Shown: positions 12,401 through 24,400 of the stretch, one piece after another
Position numbering within the stretch: the first letter of the stretch is position 1
Layout of the letters: every line of letters starts with the position of its first letter
Source of the DNA: Eutreptiella sp. 'Long Island Sound 2002'
Lineage: Eukaryota; Euglenozoa; Euglenophyceae; Eutreptiales; Eutreptiaceae
Assembly (NCBI GenBank): GCA_964036045.1
Contig: OZ038390.1
Coordinates: 32,676,819-32,740,818, forward strand
Reading direction: 5' to 3'
DNA length: 64,000 nucleotides
Position numbers and translations under genes: made by a program
Notes under the pieces: generated by a model
The model's database searches: none
What the model saw: only the letters and a program-made list of their open reading frames with translations
What the model was told of the DNA's origin: nothing

Positions 12401-15400
12401 CATGCCCATCCATGACAACAGCAGACCGCACAAGAAACAGGGGCCTGCAGGGGAAGAAATGATAAAGATCTTGGGGCCCAGGAATCGGGGGTAAACCACA
12501 ATTACGAAAACAACCTTAATTTTTGGTTAATTTTTTTGGGTAATATTTTTTGGGTAATATTTGCCTTTGGTAATTTTTGCTTGGACTGTAGGAGGAATCC
12601 CCCCCCCCCCCCACGACCTTCCCCCCCCCCTCCCCCCAAGACCAAAGTGACCGTCGTGGGAAACAATGAAATTTGCCGTTGGGAAAATCTTGCCGGGCCA
12701 TTTTTGGTACACAAACTTTTGCGTCCCGAACCCCCCGCACGGAGGGCGCGCAGGGCAGTTCGCGGGCGCCGGATCCTCTGCGCGCCCTGCAGCCGCCCCA
12801 TGCGCCCTCCACGCGCCTGCGGCCGCCCCATGCACCCTCCATGCGCCCTGCAGCCACCCCATGCGCCCTCCGCGCGCCCTGCCCCCCCCCCCCCCGTCTT
12901 CTCTTCTATTGCACCCCTGCAAGTAGGGCTGTTAGGAGTGATAGACAGCTGTAGTAGGGCACAGTGGCGTACAGGGCTGTAGCAGCTCGTAGATGGTTGC
13001 GGAAGGGGACCAGTGATGGACAGGCACGGGACAACGCTGTCAGCACCGTTGCGCAGGGCATTTCTCTTGTCGAAAGGGGCCCGGGGCAACGTCACTGAAG
13101 AGCGCTCTCGTCTGCCTTTGGTCGCTTGGCCCCCTTGCGCCGCACAGGGCGAGTGGTGTGGGTCACGCCCTGGCCTGCGCCCAGGCACACTTCTGAGCTG
13201 GGCACTTGCTCACACTTTTCTGTGCCGCCGTCTTCCTTCATTTGCACGCATTCTGCGCGTGGGAGGGGCACTGGCTGCGCCAGCGACTGTGCGCTGCAAC
13301 TCTTCATCCGCGCGCCCAGTTTGTTGCCTCCCTTGCACGGCAGTCCGCAACACTCTTTGAGTCTTTCGCACTCCGCCGCACTCAGGGATGCATTGGGAGG
13401 GAAGGGACCTCAGAGGCGGTCCCAGGAGCGGCGAGGTAGGCGGTTGGAGAAAGCGGTTGGGGGTTACTGTCAGTTACAAATCCCATTGAAGCTGGCACTT
13501 GCCGTCAAGGAGGCACCAGCGGGGCATATCCTGGGCGCCTTGGAGGGGGGCTACCTCCCCCCGACGGACCACATGCCCACGGAAACACAGCGAGGCAGGT
13601 GGCGGACGACCAGAATGCGGAGGAATGTGGGCAGCAAAAACCGAGAAACACCCACCAGCACAACCCCCAGTACACCAAACCACTGGGCTCCGCGAACGCG
13701 GCGACGACACCAGCAAGAGCACCGGCCGCAGCGGCCAACAGAAAGCAGCGACCCGACGCAACATGCGAAAGGACGAGCAGGTGACTGTCCAGGGCCCCGT
13801 AAGGAACCTGCAACCCGACGGAATGTCACGCAGGGGACTCAGCCCCCCCCTTCCAATGCATCCCGGGCTGCGCCCATCTACGACCTGCATCGCACCGGAT
13901 GCCCCCTCACGCACTGCGCTTGCGTACAGATGTGGGAGGACTCTTTGGTGCGTGTGCCACCGTCCCGCTACCCTCAAATGGCGGAGTACAAGCGCTTGGT
14001 GCGGGAGTTCGAAGACAAACATGGGGTCGCGCCCACCGATGACCACATGGCGCAGGTGTACCCTGAGGCACCCCGCGGGACGGCGTTTGAGCCCAGGCAC
14101 CAATCCTCAGCCAGGGCCTCTTCAAGTTCTGGCCCAAGAGTGTGTGGTAGGCTACGGGGGCGATTCGTGGGCACAGTCATGTCCAATTCTAAGGCACGGG
14201 GGTGACTTCGGATGGTGTGACAAACAAAACGAACGCAAAATTTTGACTGGACGTTTTAAATGAATCAATATTTCTATCTATTCAAAATTCTTGTTTGTAA
14301 TGAGGGATTCATGGAAACGGGAAGCGTATCGAATGCGTGTTGTACCGCACTACTACGAACTGAGGATGTCATGGAACCGGCTGAGGTGGGGGCAAGGCGT
14401 GCCCTGACGCAGTGCAAGGGGTGTGGCTCAAGTGCCCAAGTCTTACGATGCTCGCCGGGTGCCTGCACGGGTTCAGACGCGGAACTGCAGTGAGTTTGGT
14501 GCGGAGAGTCCTACAGATCCGCAAGCACATGGCAGAGAAGTACACGAAACAAGGCCTGGCTTTGATGACAACCAGCACCGCCCCTTGGGACAGCCTCGAG
14601 CTCGTCAGACGGGCCGGTGCCACGTATCGCAGGCTGTGCGAGGCCCATTTCTTGGAGGCGAAGGCTTTACTCATCCCGGGCGACGCCGCGTCTGTTTGGT
14701 TTTCACTCGTGGCGGAGGCTGAATGGGACGTCAGCCCCCCACCCCCCCCCACCCCCCGCCTTCTGAGATTGATGTGGGGGATGCAGGAATGCCCATCCCG
14801 CCCGTTTCCCAGGGCTCCTTTTTAACAACTCGGCACCGCTGTTGGGGGGGGGGGTCCGCCCGACGGCCTTTGGCGTACCGCTGCATATCCACCGCGTAGC
14901 AACGGTCGGGTGGACTGCCCACTGCCGTCGTCGTGCCCCACTCTTTGTGACAGAACGGCACCTCTGGTCCTGTGGGCCACTGACGAGCCCATTTTCTTTT
15001 TGCGCTTTTGCCCTGCATCAGCGCTGCTGCGGGGATGGTAGTGGTAGTCTGCCGGCGTGTGCCCAGGTCTGTGCCGATTTTTTTTCCCGCAAGGAGGAGG
15101 GTCCCCCCCCCCCCCCCAGACCAAAGGGACCATCGCGGGAAAAAAACGAAATTTACCCTCGGGAAAATCTTGTCGGGCCATTGTTGGTGCACAAATTTTT
15201 GGATCCCCCCCCCCCCTCCTCCCGTTAAGCACCCAACCTCCGTCCCTCTGGGCAGTGTTGCCGCAGTTCCCCCGCCGGCTGCCGTGACGTGGCGGGTGGC
15301 GGGGCGCACGCTCGCTTACTGCTGTCGTGCAGGAGATGGGCGTCTCGGTGGCCAAGATACAGTTACTTCAGCGCTCCAAGCAGCTGATGGTATGCGGGAG

Positions 15401-18400
15401 GAGGGGGCGGGCAATAGGGAGGACGGCAGAGGGGCAGCGGTGGAAGAGGTATGAACGGAGGGGTCCGGGAGGACCCGCGCGGGAGGAGGGGGGGGCTGCA
15501 GGCGAAAGGAGTGCAGAGGGAGGGGTGCGGTGGGCAGGTATCCGGCAGCTCATGTTGCATCCCTGGCAGATGGAGGTGTGTACCCCTTCCTGGATTCCCA
15601 CCCCGGAAGGTGGATGCCCCCGGCAGTGCGGATGCCCGCAGTAGTGCGGATGCCTGTTTGTCATGGCAGAAGGTTCAAGGGCGAGAGGCCAATAGGCGCC
15701 GCCACAGGCTAACAGAGCCAACCACCAAGGCCTTGTGCCAACCCCCCCCCCCCCCGCCCGCCCGGTCCAAGCAACACTACGGTATTCATGCCAATGAACT
15801 GTGAGACTTCCCAGAGTGATTCTGGAGGGTGACGCCCATCATCGTTCCATGGCCAAGCAACACTACAAGTCGGTTCCGTATTTTCTGGTTATTTGCCGTT
15901 GCTTGGACAGCGGGTGGGGGGGCGGGGGGGGGGGTTGGCACAAGGCCTCGGTATCGGGGGGGGGGGGTATGTTGACTGGCGTAACACAGAGACTCCTCTC
16001 TTTCTCTCTCTGTGTGTGTGTCATGTCTTGTCCGGGCGCCCAGCCTTATCACAACGTCTGTGTTCTGTATGGCCCGATGCGGTGTTTGGAGATGTGTGCC
16101 CTTTGATCCCCGTGCCCTGCGGTGCCTCGTATCGTCCCCACCGGGTCTCCTGGTCGTTGGTTCATTCGTGTCCCTCACGAAGCGTGTGCGTCATGTGCGC
16201 GTCCGGCCACGGTCACAAAAGCAACACACACAACACATTTCGGGCCGTGCGGCGTCCAGCGACACACCAACACCCGGACAAACCGCTGGTGCGGTAGTGC
16301 GCAGATGCTGCCCAGTCCCGCGCTGCTCTCCCGCCCCACCCTCCCCTGCCCTGCCCTGCCCCGTCGTGCACGCAATTTCAAGGGCTTCCAAGTTCGCTTT
16401 TCTAATTTCAGGCGCTTTTCGCATTTGAAATCCCGCGGCACAAAGTAATGCCCCCTGGAAAGCGACCCCAAGCGGGGGAAACCACACATCCCCCCCCCCC
16501 CCTCCCCAAAAGAAAAAAACGATGGTGCGTCCCAGTGTGCCATGCCCAAAGGGAAACCAACGAAAAGAACACAAAGATAACGCGCACCACACGAGCAGTG
16601 CACGACGCCCGGAGAAGACGACCACGTAGACCGAGAGGAGGAGCGCCAGGAGGACACACACAGAGACCACAGCGTTTGCCCCCCCCCCCCCCAAACGGGA
16701 GAGAATCGTTGTGGTTGTTAGAAGCCCCTGTCAGGAACATGATCCTGCAGATGCACACCCCAGCGCGCTCAAGTCAGTGCTGGAGTTGGCAAACCCCCGC
16801 ATGGACTCGGAGTGTGTTCCTCTGGATGTACCTGGTCAACGGCACGGGCAACAGCCCCGTCTCCGGGACAGCCGACCCCCGGAGTAGTCAAACAGGACAA
16901 GTCATCCGGGGGCTCCGTTGACACAACCAAAACACGTTCAGGCCCACAGAGGGTCAGGATGAGCACTGGCGGGAGGCCCATAGGCGCCGCCAAAGGCAAA
17001 CAATCAGATACCAAGGCCAACCCCCCCCCCCCCCCGAAGGGGTCCCGCACGCAGGGGCCGAGCCTCTCCTCCGGGACCCAAAACCGACGCACGCTGAGGC
17101 GGCCCGAGCAATGCAACTCCGTTGGCAACCGCCGTCATCCCACCGCCGACTGGCGTCCGTGCAGCACCGACTGGCGCCGATCCACCGGCGCCGACATGCG
17201 GATGGTGAGGCTCCGCGAAGCCAAGCCCCCGCCCCCAAGTCACGCCTCGCCGATGGGCGGTGCCGTGCAACCGCCGTGCGCGGGGGGGGGGAGGGGGGGC
17301 TGTGCAGCGCGTTCGTGCCACAGGGCGGCAACATCCAGAGCGTGGACGACGACCCGGCCAGGATCACCACGCCGGACCTGCAGGCCGACGCCCACGAGCC
17401 CGTGTTTGTGGAGGTGTGGCCCGCACCGCCTCCTGCCTGGGCCCCAGGGCCAGGGCCCCTTTGAACAATTCGGCACCCCCGGGGGTGGGGGGCCCGGGGG
17501 GGGGTCCCCTCCCGGGTCCGTAGTTAAGCCTAGTAAAAAAAAGTTTTTTAAAAAAAGTTTGTTTTTTTACTAGGTAACAGTTTACTAGGTTCACTAGTTT
17601 TTTACTAGGTATCGGGAACCTAGTAAAAACAAAAACTTTTTTTTTACTAGGTTTCAGAACCTAGTAAAAAAAAAAGTTTTTCTTCTTACTAGGTTCCAAA
17701 ACCGCCAAAAACAAAAGAACTAGGCTGTAGAACTTTCGGGCCACTTGTTGGCCACTTCTGATCTTCTCCCCCGCTCTGAGGGGCTTTTTTCCACTGGCCT
17801 GGTGAGGCAGGGTGGTCCTTTAGGACCAATTTTTTTTTGTTAAGGACCGCCATTGAGGACCCCCACTATGGGGCTTTTTTCCAGGAGCCCGGCGCGGGCC
17901 ACTTTTGTTTCCCTCCCCTTCTGTAGTGGACCCTGAGAATGCGGGGGTGACGTAGCACTTCCACCCTCTTTTGGGCCCCCGAGAAGGTAGGGGTGAGGCA
18001 GCCACTTCTGATTTTGTTCCCTTTGTTGGGGCACACTTCTGCTTTTGCTCCCCTTTGTTGGGGATCATTGAGAATGCGGGGGTGACGTAGCATTTCCGCC
18101 CACTTATGGGCCCTCCCGAAGGCAGGGGTTAGGCAGCCAATTCTGATTGTCCCCCTTTGCAACCCCCCCCCCCCCCCTCTCCTCCAAAGGGTTTCGAAAC
18201 ATACATGAACTCCCTCTTCACAACATGCATGGTTCGGCCTGTGTGGGGCGCCACTGGCAACGGTGGCCGGGAATTGACCTAGTAAGGAAAAATTTTTTTT
18301 CAAAATTTTGCTTTTTTTACTTAGTAAAAAAAAACTTTTTCAAAATTTTTTTTTTACCAGGTTTCACTTTTACTAGGTTTTGCTACATTTTACTAGGTTT

Positions 18401-21400
18401 TGCTACGTGCATACTAGGTTTCACCAAATGCCCTCCCCTCCCCCCCCCCCCACTCAGACCCACGGAGGGTCAGAATGAGCAGTGGTGAAAGGCCAATAGG
18501 CGCCGCCAAAGGCAAACAATCAGATACCGAGGCCTTGTGCCAACCCCCCCCCCCCCACTGCTCTGGAGGGACCCAGAGCACTGTCGCTGCCCACCACACG
18601 CCTCTTGGCTTGGTCAGGGACTGGAAGCGATCAGAGCCACGAGCCTGTGTCCTCGGGATGTGACCCCTGGAATGCTTCCCATCCATCCATCCATCCACCC
18701 CACCTGGACACCCCCCCCCCCCCTCCACCGATTGGGCCCAATTTTCTTCCAGGCCTTTGGCCAATCAACAGTCTTCTCTGGCGCCTTTGGCGCCAATCAG
18801 TTTAAACCAACAATTTTCTTCAGCGCCTCCAAAACTTCAGCACCACCGGAGGGGGGGGTAGGGGGGCTGGACCCCCCCCCCCACCAAGGCCCTGTGCCAA
18901 CCCCCCCCCCCCCTCTTAAAAGGCGCCCTGCCACACCCCTGCAATGAGACAGAGCCTGTTCCTTGGGCCAATAAATGACTGGAAGGGCATGAGCCCCCGC
19001 TGTGTGCGGGCAAGCGCAGCCCTCGCCCGCACGAGGCCGTGCAGTGGAATGCGGGCGGGGCGTACCGCGGGGCGTCCCATTGGATTCGTGCGTCACAGGG
19101 CGCCGCTGGAGTAGTCGCCGACAACCGCCAGGCAGAGGCCTTGGCTGCAGGTCTGTGGGCCCCCGTCGAGGGCCCCCATTCCGCAGACGCCGCGCTGAGC
19201 GACAGCAATGAGCGCCGCAGGGCTCGCACAGCGGAACCTGCGGATGGACGGCGGGCTGGACACGGGACCCGGCCCAGAAATGGGAGGCCCGTGCTGCCCT
19301 CGGGGGACGGGGACCTGGTCTATACCAACCGCATGCCCCCCCCCCGCCCCCCGCCCTCTCCTGCGCCCGCCCTGTCCCTCCCTGCGTTGGTAGGAGCCGC
19401 AGACCATGCCCCAGGGCGAGCCCCTGGTCCCTCCTGGCGCGGCCAGGGGGGCCAGATCACCCACAGAGATCTGCACCCCCCCCCCTCCCCCCCCCCCCCC
19501 AGGCCAAACCACCCACCCAAAAACCCAAAAAAAACATTTCTTGCGAAAAATGAAATTTTGAATGGAGACCCAACAATGAGAGGCCCATTGAACACAAACC
19601 TTTTTTTGCCCTCATACCCACATCCCCCCCCCTCCCCCCAAAGGACACGGCGCAGCGGCAGGGCTGTCTTGTTTGTTCGTTGCCGGCGTTTCCGGCGATG
19701 GCTTTGGTTCGCTGTTCCTCCGCGGCGGGTCCCAGTATCGCATGTATGACGCTGGTGATGTTGCCTCCCTTCTCACGCACAAAGGTTCATTCACGTTGCA
19801 TCTCACAGACCTTTTTGCGAAAGGCGCCCAGTGCCGCTTTTTGGCTGTTGACAAGCTTTTCTTTCCCCCGTTGTGGACTGCATGTGCTGCCTGTTGTGCT
19901 GACGTCTCGCCAACCAACACCACACACGTGACAGCTCACACGTTACCATACGGGGGTCCGCCAGGCTGTGCTCCGGGGGCCCGGCACACGATGCACCCGC
20001 CACACGATGCACCCGCCACACGATGCACCCGCCACACGATGCACCCGCCACACGATGCACCCGCCACACGATGCACCCGCCACACGATGCACCCGCCACA
20101 CGATGCACCCGCCACACGATGCACCCGCCACACGATGCACCCGCCACACGATGCACCCGCCACACGATGCACCCGCCACACGATGCACCCGCCACACGAT
20201 GCATCCGCCACACGATGCACCCGCCACACGATGCACCCGCCACACGATGCACCCGCCACACGATGCACCCGCCACACGATGCACCCGCCACACGATGCAC
20301 CCGCCACACGAAGCACCCGCCACACGATGCACCCGCCACACGATGCACCCGCCACACGATGCACCCGCCACACGATGCACCCGCCACACGAAGCACCCGC
20401 CACACGATGCACCCGCCACACGATGCACCCGCCACACGATGCACCCGCCACACGATGCACCCGCCACACGATGCACCCGGCCGGCACACTTGGCAACCCA
20501 AACCACCAGCCACTGTCCGGGTGGTCTTTGGGGGCGTCCGCCATTTTGAGGGGCCAAGCACGGGGAGAGGGGCAAGGGGGGAGGGGCAGCCGTGTTCCCG
20601 CCTGCCAGTCCAGTCCAGTCTCATCCCGTGCCGTCCCGCTGGCGTCTCTCCTGCGCAGCGCGACAACGAGTGGGTGCAGACGCTGGTGGGGTACATGCTC
20701 TCGATGCTGACGCCCCGAGAGCAGCGGGTGATCATGACGAGGTCGTTTTTGCGGCGCTGCCGGTGCCTGTGCCGCCGGGCCCTTGCGGGGCGAGGTCGGT
20801 CGAGGGGTTTGTTGTGGGGGTGTCTGGCAGCAGCTCGCTGCAGCAGTCATCCCGATGGTGCATGGGTAGGGGGGTTATCCGTACTTGACGCCGCGCCATC
20901 GGAGCGGGCACCAACCAAACGTTGCATGACCCATTGATGAATGGCAACAGCACAGGATTGGCACTAGCGTCTGGGAGGTCACATGTGATCAGAAGGAGCT
21001 GGATCTCACTGCGCCAGACATGGGGAGCCAGTTTGTTCCTACTGAGTTTTGGTTGCGACGGCAGCAGATATTACCGAGTGGTACATGGGACAGCACTGAT
21101 TCCTAACAAAACTCAGTTCCCCTGCCGGACGCTAGCGGCATGTCTGCAAAAGCAGCAACAACAAGAGAAGAGTATGAGCGGGTCAGAGGGTGTGTTTCGT
21201 GTGAATGGCTCATTGGTTTTGAGGGGCAGTCGTCCAACACTTTGGGATGGAGGTTGTCCAGGCACCAGTTGTGCCATACTCATCATAAAAGTGTCGATGG
21301 ATTTGCCCCATGTCTCGGGAGCGAGTGCAATGCCAAGGCAGTCTGGGACGCAGTTCCTGCCACGGTCCGTGTGCATTCTGATGTGCAGCGTCCGTCTGAT

Positions 21401-24400
21401 GCGCCGGAGCGTAGTCATGACTGCCGACAAGGGTAGCAAAGGTGCACGGGAGGACCCAAGAGCAGAGGGGGGCAGGGGTGGCAAGCCCACAACCGTTTCG
21501 AGTCAGTGCCATTGCTCAGTGCCCAGGGCGGTCTCAGAGGTGGCCTATTAGTACCTGCTTTCCTCAAAGTCGTCACTTGTAGAACGGCCTGAGGTCTGAA
21601 AGGCAGGATTTTGTGGTCAAACCGACGGCGGTTGGCGGTCAATCCCCGTCGTTGATGCCCAGCCGAGGCCGCTCAACTGACGGCAGTCACCGGTCGCCTG
21701 GTGCTCTGGTGGGGCTCAGGCATGCAGGAGTCTGGTCGTGGTCGTGCGTGTGGGTGTGCCTCGCGGTTGTGGCCGCGGGTGTGCTCCGCGTCGTGGCTGT
21801 AGTCCCGTTCATGGGGACTCACAATCGGAACAGAGACACGGAGAGAGCCCAAGAGAACAACGTTTGCGCCTGCAATGAGCCGATGTGGGTGGGCCCCGCT
21901 GGATTTGTGATACGACCCCTCGCACTCAATCCGCGGGTTGGTTCCGGTTCACAAATGGGCGGCAGAAGATTCTGAGTGGGGGTTCTATAACAAGAGGGGC
22001 AGAGCATAACAAGAGGGGCAGAGCATAACAAGAGGGGCAGAGGGTGTGGGGGCGTCGCTCTGGTCGTTGTCGCGGGATGTGTGCTGGTGGTCGCGGTCGC
22101 CTGACGCGCACGCCGCAGAGACCGCGCAGGGGCTCCGGTACCGGGGGCCGCGATGGTGTGGCCGGCCTGCGCCCGCCACGCCTCCTCCTGAGCACAGGGC
22201 AGATCCGATCGTGAGGGCGAGGCACGGGGACGGCGCTGGGGCCGGGGCGGTCCGGCGACCAGCTGCTCTTGTGTGTCTTTAGGTACGGGTTTGACCAAGC
22301 GCCCCAATCGAATGCTGCGATCGCGCGGGAACTGGGGGTCAGCGCCGAGGCCATTCGGATGATTCTCAAGTGTGTGTCGTGGGGGGGGCGGGGGGCGGGG
22401 CCGGGGGCTTGTGGTCCGGTGGAGGCCGACCCCCGTCGACATCGGGTCGACGGGAGGACGCCCGATCGCCGCCGTTGTGGCGTGTCGGAGTGAGGGGCAT
22501 CGCCCGGACGGTGTTGCAGGACCGTTTCGTCTGGTCCTCCTGCCAAACGCCCCGTTGCCCCTCCAACTCCTGGACTTCGTGGGCAGCCCGTCAAGAAACT
22601 GTTGCGCAATGGTCAGCAGCCGCCGCAAACCTTTTGGGGCCCGACTCCCACGGGGGCCAAGGGGGGGGGATTGACGTCCGCAATTTTTCGCAATTTTTCG
22701 CAGTTTCGCAATCTTTCGAATTTTCGCAATTTTCACGCAATTGCCTTTTGCTCGTCCATCTACGCAGCCAAGTTCCGGTGGTGATGTGGGGCACTTTTTC
22801 TCACGGTGTAGCACCATTTCCAAGCGGCAGCACAAATGATGACACTGCCCACTTGCTTTCGGTTCATGCTCCAATTCCATGGGGATATTGAGGGCCGCCC
22901 CCTGTATTGGTCATACCTGTGGACCATGTTGAAGAGACACGGAAACACCTGAGCCACTTGTGCAGAAGTGTTGCTCCCTGAGGCTTCGGGAGGTTTGGGT
23001 ACGGCACCGCAGATTTCCCTCAAATTTCCCCCAATTTTTCACAACTGGATTCGACGCACCCTGACCGCAACCCCCCCACCCACCCTGACTGCCCTGGGGG
23101 GTTCGCATGCTGCACGGGAGGGCGGGCGGGGCCACAATACGGCCATTTGCCCGTCGTGTTGTCATGCCGCAGTCCTCACGGACGTCCAGTGTGTCCGGCA
23201 ACAGAAGGGCCCCCCTTTTTTTGGGTCGAAAATCATGAATCTTTTGGTTTCTTTCGATTTTGAGCCGAAAAAGTGTTTCCGGGTCCCGACTCCATGGGGT
23301 TTGTATGGGGCGGAGTGGGACGAGCGCTTATGCAGTTTATGCACTTTTCAGCCATTTTTGCTATGTTGGCGGTTTTGGCGACCTCGGTGGGGGGTGCCCC
23401 GCCCGTTGTGTCGCGTAGCGAGTCTTGGGTGGCCGTCAGCGGTACCCCCTCTCCGCGTCTCTTCATGGCGGGGGTACTGCGCCGCACTGGGGGCGAGGGG
23501 CGGGGGCGGCGGGGGCAGGGCATGTGGGGCGGCATGCAGAAGAGCTTTGCGTCACCTTCGTGCTCCTTTCCCGCGCTGCAGCAGCGCCTCACCCGAGTGG
23601 CACAGAGCAGGACGGGGGGTTGGACGGGCAACATACCAACTCCCTCGGCGGTCATAAAGGGGAGGGGGGGAATCAGAAACAGGCGAAATTCGGAACGGCG
23701 AAGTTTGGCGCAAATGTGTGCCAAATCGTGCCGCGGTATTCGAAGGTCCAAAGCCATTTCCCCGGGTGTCATTGTCAGCGCTCTTGGCATCCACATTTCC
23801 ACTGTGCCCAACAACAGGCATCCAGATGCCTCCAAGAAACAACCGCAACCAACCAAAGGCGCATAGGAAATGACCACCACCATTCACGGTCTATGTTCTT
23901 GTGCCACGATCCGGGACTTTTGTACCCAGTTTTGCAGTGGCATTTAACAGTTGGTGTCAAATTTTCTCCGCACCAAATTTCGCCATTCTGAATGTCGCAC
24001 GCTCCTCTTTTCCCCTCCCCCGGTAGCACATGACACCTGACCAAGAGGTAGCGAGTTCGAGCCCCTGATGGGGCATAAGTAATGAAATATTCGGGCAATC
24101 TCCAGGCACCAGCGAATCATCATTCGTCTCTTGCGGCGCGCGGGGTCACCGAGGGCAAGGGCTGTCTTTAAGAAGCAATTTTCCCTGTCTTGTTCAAAGG
24201 ACAGCCCTTAAGGACAGCCCCCAGGGGACACCAACCGCCAACCGCCGCCAACCGCCATCCGCCGCTAACCGCCAACCGCCACCAACCGCCAACCACCAAC
24301 CACCAATCTTTGAGGTAAAGATGGCCCCATGACCAGGAAGCAGAGAGCGTCCCCGTGAACGGTCGTTTCTTTTGGCGTTACGAACCCTTTTCTTTTTTCC

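Noticed and set aside
16730-16930. Frame with ALKSVLELANPRMDSE considered as an extra sigma exon
   Set aside because: Exons D and E join directly in phase and give the expected region 3.1-3.2 length; an extra exon is not needed.
19039-19330. Alanine/arginine-rich frame considered as an exon between E and F
   Set aside because: Direct E-F joining reproduces the conserved spacing between region 3.2 and 4.1.
19985-20480. Regularly repeated block considered as a CRISPR array
   Set aside because: Head-to-tail 16-bp units without spacers, in a eukaryotic intron; it is a minisatellite.
20922-21551. 209-codon ORF in sigma intron 6
   Set aside because: No motif, no splice support and competing open frames on the other strand.
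23582-23680. QRLTRVAQ frame considered as the end of sigma region 4.2
   Set aside because: Its phase does not match the donor of exon G, while 26223 gives an exact Lys codon and a much better match followed by a stop.
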